Positions 1-7,937 are shown, counted from the first letter of the stretch. The stretch is 8,667 nt of DNA from Anaerolineales bacterium (GCA_026415275.1 JAOAHK010000071.1:1-8667), one strand, 5' to 3'. Made by a program: numbers and translations. The notes: generated from the letters alone by a model not told the origin.

Positions 1-198
1 GCCCTACACAGTCCAGACCCCAATTCGGAATACAAAGAATATCGCAATATCCCGATTATTATGCTCACCGCCATTCACACCACCACACCTTTGAGATTCG
101 CCCCCGATTCGGACTATTTGCCCGTCGAGATCTTTCTCGAAAAGCCCGTCGATCCAGAAATCTTGGTTTCAAAGGTAAAAGAACTGCTACCGAATTGA
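1..198 (+). CDS. Response regulator receiver domain, 3' end only (partial)
   Basis: Reading frame 1 is open from the first base to a TGA at 196-198, giving the last 65 residues of a protein whose start lies upstream. The fragment contains the second half of a CheY-like receiver: a hydrophobic beta-4 strand ending in the conserved Thr (IPIIMLTA, Thr at fragment residue 23), then a long proline-rich loop, and beta-5 with the invariant Lys-Pro (FLEKPV, Lys at residue 48). The phosphoacceptor Asp would lie upstream of the window. The protein ends right after helix alpha-5, so no output domain follows the receiver; it is either a stand-alone receiver or one with domains N-terminal to it. It ends 11 bases before the sensor kinase, its likely partner, and resembles the second receiver gene at 7938. 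The domain call is firm; the partner is inferred. Confidence 0.85.
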   Translation, partial: ALHSPDPNSEYKEYRNIPIIMLTAIHTTTPLRFAPDSDYLPVEIFLEKPVDPEILVSKVKELLPN

Positions 199-200
199 TC

Positions 201-205
201 GAGGG
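201..205 (+). promoter_or_regulatory. Probable ribosome binding site of the sensor kinase
   Basis: GAGGG lies in the 11-base gap between the upstream receiver gene and the kinase, four bases before the ATG at 210. The spacing is short, so initiation may be weak or depend on coupling to translation of the receiver gene. A second ATG at 206 is out of frame and soon hits a stop. Confidence 0.45.
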
Positions 206-209
206 ATGA

Positions 210-2153
210 ATGGGATTCCCGAAATCCGGTGGAGATGGCCTTAACCGTCAGTCTTCGGAGGTTGCTCGAGCGGGTGTTTCCCGCAATTTGGTCGAAGCGG
301 AGCTGGTGACCAGCGTTTCGTGGTTGATCAAATTACGCTGGATCGCTGGCGCGGGAGTCCTCATTGCAACTTGGCTCGTACATAATCTATTTCAAGTGGG
401 AGCGCCGATTGCCGTTTTATATGGCATCGGCGTTGCCATTTTATTCTATAACACTTTTTTCTTTTTGTCTGAACGCCAGGCAAAAAAACGCGGCCCTATA
501 GTCAAAACCTTTCGTTCATTAGCCATCTGGCAGACTGCTCTAGACTGGCTTGCGATGACTCTCCTGTTCCACTTTTCTGGCGGTGCAGAGAGTCCGGCGA
601 TCTGGTATTTCATTTTTCATATTATTATTGCTGCAATCTTCTTCCCCCGCCGTACAGCACTTTTCCTCTCAATATTAGCCATTCTCTTGGTCAGCGGTAC
701 AGTTTTGCTTGAATATTTTGGTTGGATTCCCCACCACAAGTTAGAGAATTTCCTCCCCGTCTCCCTATACCAAAGCCCGCTGTATGTTGTGGGTGTACTA
801 ACCTTTTTCTCTACGACAGCGGTGTTCGTTACATTCCTTGTCGGAAGCATTCAAGACCGCCTGCGGCAGCGCGAAGCAGAAGTGATCCAATTGAGTGAAG
901 ATCTACAGCGTGCAACTGTACGGCTTAGAGCCGTAAACGAGATCTCTAAAATCGTCAATTCAACTCTAGACCTCAAGCAGGTCTTGGAACGTTTGGTAGA
1001 AACCACTGCCAAAGCCATGGAAGTGCGCGCCTGCTCTATTCGAATGTTGGATAAAAGCGGTCGATACTTAGAGCCGGTAGCCGTGTATGGCTTGAGTCAA
1101 ACCTATATCAACAAAGGTCCGGTGGATGCGTTGACCAACCCCTTGGCAAAGGAAACCCTTTCAGGAAAGGTCGTGAATATCCCCAATGCCCCCCACAGTC
1201 CTTTGCTTCAGTATCCTTTGGAAGCGCGCCAAGAAGGAATTCAATCGATGTTATCAGCGCCGTTAATGGGCAAAAGCGGGCCAATGGGAATTTTGCGGGT
1301 GTATGACACTAAGGCAAGTCGTTTTAACAAAGAAGATGAAGAGTTTATCAGCGCCATTGCCGCTCAAGGAAGTATTGCCATTGAGAATGCTATGGCTTAC
1401 CAGGCAATGAGCGAACTAGACAAAATGAAAAGTCAATTTATTCACACCGCCACCCATGAGCTTCGCTCCCCGGTCAGCGTGACGCGCAGTCTATTACGTA
1501 CAATCACCGCAGGATATGCGGGTGAAGTCTCACAGCAGCAAAAGGAAATTTTGGAACGGGCAACTCGTCGAATTGAATTCCTACAAAAACTTATCGACGA
1601 CCTCCTCGATCTCGCTGCCGGCAAGGTCGGCAGCTTTGTTGCTCAAGACCTCCAACCGATCTCAATAAAGGGAATCATCGAAAAGGTTGTTGAGCGCTAT
1701 GAAATACCAGCCCAAGAAAAATCCATTGAACTTCGCTTTGAATGTGACTGCTCTGCAGAGATGTATGTGAAAGCCAGCAAAGATGGCTTAGATCGCGTGT
1801 TCAACAATCTGATTTCCAATGCCATAAAATATACTCCAAATGGAGGCAAGGTTTTGGTCAAGATGTCTCCCTTGGATGGAGAAGTTCATGTCGCTATCCA
1901 AGATACCGGTATCGGCATCCCAAAAGACTCCCTGCCGCGGTTATTCACCGAGTTTTACCGCGCGCCCAATGCCAAAGAGATGGTAACCGAAGGCACCGGT
2001 CTGGGATTGGCGATAACCAAAGACATCATCCAACAACTGGAAGGGCGCATTACCGTTGAAAGTCAGGTTGGTGTTGGCACAACCTTTCACGTATTTTTGC
2101 CGCTGGCACACATTGAAACGATAACCCTAACGCCAATGGAGGAACAAGCATGA
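210..2153 (+). CDS. Membrane-bound GAF-domain sensor histidine kinase
   Basis: A 647-residue two-component sensor kinase. The N-terminal part (about 38-213) holds roughly six hydrophobic membrane segments, with a Trp/Phe-rich patch around 104-145. A charged helix likely to form a coiled coil (about 214-245) leads into a GAF domain (about 242-397). A HisKA domain follows with the phospho-acceptor His416 in an HELRSP motif. The ATP-binding domain has an N-box (Asn533, Asn537), a G1 box DTGIGI (565-570) and a G2 box GTGLGL (595-600). There is no HAMP and no extended periplasmic sensor domain, so the signal is probably sensed in the membrane or by the cytoplasmic GAF domain; the ligand is unknown. 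The Met at 210 was chosen because the overlapping ATG at 206 runs into a stop and no better start with a ribosome site lies in frame downstream. Its stop overlaps the next gene's start, which ties it to the formate dehydrogenase operon. Confidence 0.93.
   Translation: MGFPKSGGDGLNRQSSEVARAGVSRNLVEAELVTSVSWLIKLRWIAGAGVLIATWLVHNLFQVGAPIAVLYGIGVAILFYNTFFFLSERQAKKRGPIVKTFRSLAIWQTALDWLAMTLLFHFSGGAESPAIWYFIFHIIIAAIFFPRRTALFLSILAILLVSGTVLLEYFGWIPHHKLENFLPVSLYQSPLYVVGVLTFFSTTAVFVTFLVGSIQDRLRQREAEVIQLSEDLQRATVRLRAVNEISKIVNSTLDLKQVLERLVETTAKAMEVRACSIRMLDKSGRYLEPVAVYGLSQTYINKGPVDALTNPLAKETLSGKVVNIPNAPHSPLLQYPLEARQEGIQSMLSAPLMGKSGPMGILRVYDTKASRFNKEDEEFISAIAAQGSIAIENAMAYQAMSELDKMKSQFIHTATHELRSPVSVTRSLLRTITAGYAGEVSQQQKEILERATRRIEFLQKLIDDLLDLAAGKVGSFVAQDLQPISIKGIIEKVVERYEIPAQEKSIELRFECDCSAEMYVKASKDGLDRVFNNLISNAIKYTPNGGKVLVKMSPLDGEVHVAIQDTGIGIPKDSLPRLFTEFYRAPNAKEMVTEGTGLGLAITKDIIQQLEGRITVESQVGVGTTFHVFLPLAHIETITLTPMEEQA
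2138..2153 (+). promoter_or_regulatory. Ribosome site and ATGA stop/start overlap coupling kinase and NuoE-like gene
   Basis: GGAGG at 2138-2142 sits inside the last codons of the kinase, seven bases before the ATG at 2150. The ATG shares bases with the kinase TGA (2151-2153) in an ATGA overlap. This arrangement is typical of translational coupling and fixes the start of the NuoE-like gene. It also implies that the kinase and the enzyme subunits are on the same mRNA. Confidence 0.8.
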
Positions 2154-2632
2154 ACGAAGCCATAGAAGAGCAAAATTTTGATCTAAAGCCACTTTTGGAG
2201 GTTTTAGAGGAGTACAAACATCAGAAAGGAGCCGTAATTCCCATTCTACAACGCACCCAAGAGATTTATGGTTACCTCCCCAAACCAATTCTAAAGGAAA
2301 TCTCCAAACGGATGCGCATTCCAATCAGCCGCTTGCAAGGTGTGGCTACCTTCTATGCCCAATTTCATCTTAAACGCCGCGGGCGGCACTTGATCCGCGT
2401 CTGCGATGGAACAGCCTGCCATGTAAAAGGGGCAACCAAACTTGTGGATGTGATTGAAGAAAACCTCGAGGTGCCAGCCGGGGGAAGCTCGCCAGATTAC
2501 AAATACTCTCTAGAAATCGTTTACTGTGTTGGTTCCTGTGGATTAGCGCCTGTGGTAATTGTTGATGATCGTGTAATGGGGCAAGCTGAACCAGATAAAC
2601 TTGTTCGACAATTGAAGCGGATTGAGGACTAA
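2150..2632 (+). CDS. NuoE/HndA-like [2Fe-2S] subunit of the NAD-linked formate dehydrogenase
   Basis: A 160-residue member of the complex I 24-kDa (NuoE) family, the size usual for the HydC/HndA/HoxE-type subunits of soluble NAD-linked hydrogenases and formate dehydrogenases. The N-terminal helical half contains the family signature of a bacterial NuoE (IYGYLP around 40, GVATFYAQF around 64-72). The C-terminal thioredoxin-like half carries the [2Fe-2S] ligands Cys85-x4-Cys90 and Cys126-x3-Cys130 (CVGSCGLAP). In this family the cluster sits next to the flavin subunit; its role is electron transfer or tuning of flavin chemistry in the cytoplasm. It overlaps the kinase by four bases and is followed after 21 bases by its flavin partner. 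It is distinct from the second nuoE at 8334, so the window encodes two modules with this subunit. Family assignment is firm; membership in the formate dehydrogenase complex rests on gene order. Confidence 0.93.
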   Translation: MNEAIEEQNFDLKPLLEVLEEYKHQKGAVIPILQRTQEIYGYLPKPILKEISKRMRIPISRLQGVATFYAQFHLKRRGRHLIRVCDGTACHVKGATKLVDVIEENLEVPAGGSSPDYKYSLEIVYCVGSCGLAPVVIVDDRVMGQAEPDKLVRQLKRIED

Positions 2633-2653
2633 TTGGAGTGTTGGAGGTAGATT

Positions 2654-4546
2654 ATGGGTAAGGTATTGAATTTGGAAGATTTGAAGGAAATTAAGGCTAA
2701 GGCGGTTTCCCTACTTGCCACTCGAGGTGTTTGTGCAGATCCTTTGGTCAAGGTGGTAAATGGCAAGGCGGATGTGTTGATCTGCGGCGGCACAGGATGT
2801 GTTGCTTCAAGCTCGCGGGATGTCCGTGAAGCCCTAGTGACGGAAATCAAGAAACAAGGCTTACAAGAAGAAGTTCGAGTAATCTTGACAGGTTGTCATG
2901 GGTTCTGTGCGAAGGGGCCCTTGGTGGTTGTTTATCCCCAAGAGATTCTCTATTGCCAGGTTAAGGTATCGGATGCACCTCGCATCGTCTCAGAAACCAT
3001 CGTTAACAAACAAATTATCGAAGACCTCATCTATAAGGACCCGCAAAGCCAAGAACAGTTTCCCGTTTACCATGAAATTCCTTTTTATCGCAACCAACTT
3101 CGCTTATCACTACGAAACTGTGGATTGATTAATCCCGAAGATATTCGAGAGTACATTGCAAGAAATGGCTACATCGCACTTGGTACTGTTCTAGAGCAAA
3201 TGAAACCGCAAGAAGTTATAGAGATTATAAAAGATTCGGGGCTGCGAGGGCGTGGTGGAGCTGGTTTCACAACAGGAATTAAATGGGAGATTACACAACG
3301 TTCACCTGCCAAACCCAAATACCTTGTTTGCAACGCCGATGAAGGAGACCCTGGAGCGTTTATGGATCGTTCGATCTTGGAGGGGGATCCACACAGTGTA
3401 ATCGAAGGAATGATCATTGCCGGTTATGCCATTGGAGCTGATGCCGGATATATCTATTGCCGTGCGGAGTATCCCTTGGCAATTCAGCGCATAAAGATAG
3501 CATTATCTCAAGCTTATGAATATGGGTTCTTGGGTAAGAATATCTTAGGAAGTAACTTTTCGTTCGATATTTATCTGCGCGAAGGAGCCGGGGCATTTGT
3601 GTGTGGTGAAGAAACCGCACTCCTCGCCTCGGTAGAAGGACGTAGAGGTGAGCCTCGCCCACGTCCGCCTTTTCCCTCCATTGCAGGACTATGGTCGAAG
3701 CCAACTAATGTCAATAATGTTAAGACCTATGGCTTAGTACCCCAAATTATCTTACACGGAGCAGATTGGTTCCGCAGTTTTGGGACGAAGAATTCACCGG
3801 GCACAGCAACATTTGCCTTGACAGGGAAAATCAACAACATTGGTCTCATTGAAGTCCCGATGGGAATCACTTTAAGGGAAATTATCTACGATCTCGGGGG
3901 TGGCATTCCGAAAGGTAAAGCCTTCAAAGCAGTTCAAACAGGCGGTCCGTTAGGTGGGTGTTTACCAACTGAAGCGCTAGATACCCCCGTTGACTTCGAC
4001 TCGCTGGTACAAGCCGGAGCGACCATGGGATCGGGGGGGATGATCGTTGTTGACGAAGACACTTGTATGGTGGAATTTGCCAAGTATTTCTTGACCTTTG
4101 CTTCGGCTGAATCCTGTGGCAAATGTGTCCCCTGTCGGATTGGCGGTCGCCGTTTATTAGAAGTCTTGACTCGTATCAGCAACGGCGAAGGAAAACCCGA
4201 AGATTTGGATGAAATCGAATATATTTCAAATAACATGAAAGAAGCCTCCTTGTGCGCTTTGGGACAACTGACCCCCGGTCCGGTTATGGCTTCTTTGCGC
4301 TTTTTCCGCCCAGAATATGAAGCGCATATCTACGAGAAAAAATGTCCTGCCAAAGTTTGTAAAGGTTTGATCACCTATCGAGTGATCGAGGAGAATTGTA
4401 CCGGCTGTATGGTCTGTAAACGGAACTGTCCTGCAAACGCCATCAGCGGAGAAAAACGCGAGGTTCACTATATCGATCCCAACATCTGTGAACGTTGCGG
4501 CATCTGTATTGAAGTCTGTAAGTTCGATGCAATTTTGATCGAGTAG
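2654..4546 (+). CDS. NuoF/HydB-like NAD(H)- and FMN-binding subunit with extra Fe-S domains
   Basis: A 630-residue diaphorase subunit, longer than the roughly 430-residue NuoF of complex I. Order of domains: an N-terminal thioredoxin-like [2Fe-2S] domain with Cys44-x4-Cys49 and Cys81-x3-Cys85; the 51-kDa flavin/NADH domain with the glycine-rich RGRGGAGF, NADEGDPGAF and GAGAFVCGEETAL motifs; an SLBB-like region; the NuoF [4Fe-4S] site Cys488, Cys491, Cys494 and Cys534; a His558/Cys564/Cys569 segment; and two C-terminal [4Fe-4S] ferredoxin motifs (Cys582-585-588-592 and Cys612-615-618-622). This is the HydB/HndC architecture of trimeric NAD-linked and electron-bifurcating [FeFe] hydrogenases, also used with formate dehydrogenases. 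It should pass electrons between the alpha subunit and NAD(H), with ferredoxin as a possible third partner. The start is fixed by GGAGG at 2643-2647, six bases upstream. The His/Cys segment resembles a metal (zinc) site described for HydB-type subunits, which I could not confirm here. Confidence 0.94.
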   Translation: MGKVLNLEDLKEIKAKAVSLLATRGVCADPLVKVVNGKADVLICGGTGCVASSSRDVREALVTEIKKQGLQEEVRVILTGCHGFCAKGPLVVVYPQEILYCQVKVSDAPRIVSETIVNKQIIEDLIYKDPQSQEQFPVYHEIPFYRNQLRLSLRNCGLINPEDIREYIARNGYIALGTVLEQMKPQEVIEIIKDSGLRGRGGAGFTTGIKWEITQRSPAKPKYLVCNADEGDPGAFMDRSILEGDPHSVIEGMIIAGYAIGADAGYIYCRAEYPLAIQRIKIALSQAYEYGFLGKNILGSNFSFDIYLREGAGAFVCGEETALLASVEGRRGEPRPRPPFPSIAGLWSKPTNVNNVKTYGLVPQIILHGADWFRSFGTKNSPGTATFALTGKINNIGLIEVPMGITLREIIYDLGGGIPKGKAFKAVQTGGPLGGCLPTEALDTPVDFDSLVQAGATMGSGGMIVVDEDTCMVEFAKYFLTFASAESCGKCVPCRIGGRRLLEVLTRISNGEGKPEDLDEIEYISNNMKEASLCALGQLTPGPVMASLRFFRPEYEAHIYEKKCPAKVCKGLITYRVIEENCTGCMVCKRNCPANAISGEKREVHYIDPNICERCGICIEVCKFDAILIE

Positions 4547-4591
4547 TTTCTTATGGTAACCAAATCTTGAGAGAAGAGAGGAAGCCAAGTT

Positions 4592-7372
4592 ATGCTAGAG
4601 AAAGCAACCATTACGATTGACGGTAAAAAAATTCAGGCGCGCTACGGTCAGACGGTGTTACAGGCTGCGCGAGAGAACGGCATTTACATCCCGGTCTTGT
4701 GTGACCATCCCGCGCTTCCGCCCGAAGGGGCATGTCGCATCTGCCTAGTCGAGATCGAACGCCAGCGGACCTTGCAACCCGCTTGCACCTTTCCCGTCTC
4801 CGAGGGGCTGGTGATCCACACCCGTTCACCAAAAGTGATCGAAGCGCGTAAATTCTCGTTGGAATTGTTGATTTCCGATCATCCTCTGGATTGTATGACC
4901 TGTGAGGCAACTGGAAATTGTCTTCTGCAAGATTTAGCCTATGAATATGGCATCACAGGAGATCGTTTTCAAGGCGAGAAGCATCAATACCCGATCGATG
5001 CCAGCAATCCCTTTATTGTCGTGGACCGCAATAAGTGCATCTTGTGCCGCAGATGCGTGCGTGCCTGTGCGTATATCAATGGAGTAGAGGCGATCAGCGT
5101 CTTCTATCGCGGCTTCAATGCCTATATTGGATTTGGTGCCGATAGCACAATGCAAGATAGTCCCTGCGAATTTTGCGGCAGTTGTGTCGAGGTTTGTCCA
5201 ACTGGCGCCTTGTGGCCAAAGATGGCATTCGGCAGAGGTCGTCCGTATCAATTACAGAAGATCCAAACGGTTTGTACGTATTGTGGAGTAGGCTGCCAGA
5301 TTGAATTGCAGGTGCGGGACAATCGCATTGTCAATGTTTTCGGGGTAGAGAATGCGCCGGTCAACCACGGTTTTACCTGCGTCAAGGGTCGCTTTGGAAA
5401 CGATTTTGTACATCATGCAGATCGCCTGACCAAACCTCGTGTGCGCAAATATCTATTAGAAAGTGGTAAACGGGATGGAAAAGATCGGGGCGAATGGGTA
5501 GAAGTGGATTGGGACACCGCCTTGGAGATTGTTAGCCGCAAATTGGTCGAAACGCGAGATACCTATGGAAGCGACGCGACTGGCGTGTTGACCTCGGCGA
5601 AATGCACCAACGAAGAAAACTACTTAATGAATAAACTTGCTCGTCAAATTATCGGGACGAATAACATCGATCACTGCGCCCGTCTCTGACACTCCAGCAC
5701 TGTGGCCGGTCTGGCCACTGCTTTTGGCAGCGGAGCGATGTCAAACTCCATCGAGGATGTCACCCAACAGGCAAAGGTTTTCTTTGTCATTGGGTCAAAC
5801 ACCACCGAACAACACCCGGTGATTGGGATGAAGATCCGTCAAGCGGTAAAACAAAGAGATGCCATTCTCATTGTGGCAGATCCGCGCCAAATCCCCTTAG
5901 TCGATTTCGCAACCCTTCATTTACAACATAAGCCCGGCACGGATACCGCTTTGCTCAATGGTTTGATGCACATTATCCTGAAAAACGGCTGGGAGGATAA
6001 GGCTTTTATCGAAGAACGCACCGAAGGTTTTGAGGAATTCAAAGCCGTTATCGAACAGTATCCTCCTGAGCTTGTCAGCGAGATTACCGGCGTTCCAGAA
6101 GAGTTACTCTATGAAGCAGCCCAGATCATGGGAACAAACAAACCGATGGCTGCAATTTGGGCGATGGGGATTACCCAACATATTAAGGGTGTCTATAATG
6201 TATTTGCTCTGGCAAACTTGCAAATGCTCTTGGGGAATATTGGCATTCCAGGCGGCGGGGTCAATCCCCTGCGGGGACAGAACAATGTGCAGGGGGCGTG
6301 TGATATGGGCGGTTTGCCCAATGTCTATCCGGCCTATCAACCGGTGACTAGCGAGGAAGCAGCCAAGAAATTCGCTGAAGCCTGGGGCGCGCCGATGTCC
6401 ACCAAGATCGGAATGACCGTGACTGAGATGATCCCGGCAGCCAAGGAAGGAAAGATCAAAGCCCTTTACATCTTGGCTGAAGACCCCATCATGAGCGATG
6501 CCGACACCAACCACGTGCGCCAATGCCTCGAGACTTGTGAGTTTGTCGTTTTACAGGAGATCTTTTATACCGAAACCGCCCCGTATGCGGATGTGCTGCT
6601 ACCCGGCGTGAGTTTTGCTGAGAAAAGCGGCACATTCACCAATACTGAACGCCGCATTCAACTAGTCCGACAAGCGCTACAACCCCTTGGAGAGTCACGG
6701 CCAGATTGGCAAATTTTGACCGAGGTAGCAAATCGCATTCTGGCAATCCAATCCAGCGGGCGAAAGATCGATTTGCAAGCGCCTTACGCACGCTGGGATT
6801 ATCATCAGCCGCGTGAGATCATGGACGAGATCAACGCTCTTGCCCCAAGTTATGCTGGTGTGAAATACGAAAGACTTGAACGCGGCGAAACCTTCCAATG
6901 GCCGGTCAAAGATGAAGCCCATCCCGGCACGCCGATCCTGCATGTGGGTAAATTTGCGCGTGGTTTGGGGAAATTCAATGCAGTTGAATACATTCCTGCG
7001 GCTGAATTACCCGATGAGGATTACCCCTTGATCTTGTCCACCGGGCGAGTGTTATATCACTGGCACGGTGGTGAACTCAGCCGCCGTTCACAAGGGTTGT
7101 TGGAAATCTATCCCAAGCCGTTGATCGAAATTCACCCCGAAGACGCCGAGCGATTGGGGTTGAACGGCCAGCAGCGTGTGCGCGTAACTTCCCGCCGCGG
7201 AAGCATTGAGGCGGAAGCATGGATTACCGAACGCGTCTTACCCGGGATGGTCTATGCCAATTTTCACTTCCCAGAAGCTTCGGCTAATGTTTTGACCCAT
7301 GCAGCCTTGGACCCAATTTCTAAAATTCCGGAGTTCAAGGTTTGTGCGGTTAAAGTTGAGGCGGTAGAATAA
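4592..7372 (+). CDS. fdhF: Selenocysteine-containing formate dehydrogenase alpha subunit, read through an in-frame UGA
   Basis: One 926-residue selenoprotein (also called fdhA), catalysing formate/CO2 interconversion at a Mo- or W-bis-MGD centre in the cytoplasm; no signal peptide is seen. The NuoG-like N-terminus carries [2Fe-2S] ligands Cys37, Cys48, Cys51 and Cys65; a His97/Cys101/Cys104/Cys110 [4Fe-4S] site; and two ferredoxin motifs (Cys149-152-155-159 and Cys192-195-198-202). The catalytic domain begins with the [4Fe-4S] ligands Cys228, Cys231, Cys235 and Cys263, with Lys265. The TGA at codon 366 sits in the active-site motif CARL-U-HSSTVAGL, followed by the conserved His367; Arg561 lies in GVNPLRGQNNVQGACDMG. 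The C-terminus is a molybdopterin-dinucleotide-binding domain from STGRVLYHWHGG onward. The frame is unchanged across the TGA, and homology continues on both sides without a gap. GAGAGGAAG at 4576-4584 supports the start. A pipeline would wrongly give two genes, 4592-5689 and 5702-7372. Sec rather than a nonsense mutation is inferred from position and the hairpin. Confidence 0.95.
5687..5689 (+). other. UGA codon predicted to encode selenocysteine (residue 366)
   Basis: TGA is in frame with both halves of the formate dehydrogenase gene. It falls between Leu365 and His367, the position of Sec140 before His141 in E. coli formate dehydrogenase H and of Cys in Sec-free homologues. The distance to the conserved Arg561 (195 residues) is close to the E. 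coli spacing. Codons on either side encode conserved residues, so there is no sign of decay. Confidence 0.93.
5697..5721 (+). promoter_or_regulatory. Bacterial SECIS (bSECIS) hairpin directing Sec insertion
   Basis: Bases 5702-5718 read GTGGCC-GGTCT-GGCCAC, a perfect six-pair stem closing a five-base loop. The loop (5708-5712) matches the GGUCU core of the E. coli fdhF SECIS and starts 18 bases after the UGA, the same distance as in E. coli. A lower stem of GCA (5697-5699) with TGC (5719-5721) can form below a two-base CU bulge (5700-5701). In the mRNA this element would bind SelB carrying Sec-tRNA. It lies inside coding sequence for the conserved Val-Ala-Gly-Leu. The bulge is not where the E. 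coli bulged U is, so the fine structure differs. Confidence 0.87.
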
Positions 7373-7406
7373 TAGTAACGTTGAATTGATCTGAAGGGAG
7401 CATTCA

Positions 7407-7895
7407 ATGAATATTCGTAAAATTTATGAATATGCGTTACAGCGCGAAATCGAAGGAAAACGCTTCTTTGAGGAAAATGCCGAACGCTTACAACACGCGG
7501 CAGCAAGGGGCGCTTTCAAGGTCCTTGCCCAGGAGGAACAAAAGCATATTTTCTTTATCGAGAAGCAATTAGCCTCATTAGGGGAAGGACAATCGGTGGT
7601 AGTGATGGAGGAGGGATTACAGCCTAGTAGCTTTTTTGCTCACCGTGCCGAGAGCGAGCAAGTCGATCAGAGCGTCGCCCAAGCGATGGTTGCCGATCTA
7701 CCGGTGCTACGTATGGCTTACCTGATCGAACGGGACTTTGCCGAATTCTACGAAATGGCGGCGGGTAAAGCAGAAGGGACAGCGAAGCAAGTTTTACATT
7801 CCCTAGCCGAATGGGAACGAACGCACGAGGCGCTGTTCAAGAATATGCACGATACCATTTTTGAACAATATGCCCAAATGCCGTGGGGCGGCTAA
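7407..7895 (+). CDS. Di-iron ferritin-like (rubrerythrin-domain) protein without rubredoxin
   Basis: A 162-residue all-helical protein with the internal repeat expected of the ferritin-like/rubrerythrin fold. The first half has acidic helix residues Glu14/Glu16 and the iron-binding ExxH at Glu44-His47. The second half has Glu108 in an ERDFAEFY helix and ExxH at Glu137-His140. Both halves keep the ligand set, so a di-iron site is likely intact. There is no cysteine at all, so the rubredoxin domain of classical rubrerythrins is absent and electrons would come from another protein. Related proteins handle peroxide, oxygen or iron in anaerobes; the exact activity here is unknown. It follows fdhF by 34 bases with its own AAGGGAG ribosome site (7394-7400), so it is probably co-transcribed and may protect the Fe-S and Sec enzyme (inference). 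Confidence 0.85.
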   Translation: MNIRKIYEYALQREIEGKRFFEENAERLQHAAARGAFKVLAQEEQKHIFFIEKQLASLGEGQSVVVMEEGLQPSSFFAHRAESEQVDQSVAQAMVADLPVLRMAYLIERDFAEFYEMAAGKAEGTAKQVLHSLAEWERTHEALFKNMHDTIFEQYAQMPWGG

Positions 7896-7937
7896 AAGCT
7901 GAGAGGAATTTCTTACCATTCGGGGAAGATAGGCAAG

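Noticed and set aside
4226..4588. Minus-strand ORF of 120 codons, and similar reverse or alternate-frame ORFs elsewhere
   Set aside because: They lie wholly or mostly over strongly supported plus-strand genes, have no recognisable motifs and no upstream ribosome sites that I could see.
4547..4591. Short palindrome-like GGTAACC in the gap before fdhF as a possible operator or terminator
   Set aside because: The repeat is too short, forms no useful hairpin and has no T-run; the gap is otherwise a purine-rich leader with a ribosome site.
4592..5689. A separate NuoG- or HydA-like Fe-S protein of 365 residues
   Set aside because: Its C-terminus runs into the start of a molybdopterin oxidoreductase domain and stops in the middle of the active-site motif; it only makes sense as the N-terminal part of the formate dehydrogenase.
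5687..5701. A nonsense mutation or frameshift splitting fdhF into a pseudogene
   Set aside because: The frame is identical on both sides, the break is at the known Sec position, conserved residues continue without loss, and a SECIS-like hairpin follows at the expected distance.
4592..7372. NuoG of complex I or an assimilatory nitrate reductase
   Set aside because: The Sec-His motif, the VAGL segment and GVNPLRGQNNVQGACDMG are formate dehydrogenase hallmarks; NuoG lacks the catalytic residues.
7896..7937. Possible terminator between the ferritin-like gene and the second receiver
   Set aside because: No inverted repeat followed by a T-run is visible; the gap holds mainly the ribosome site of the next gene.
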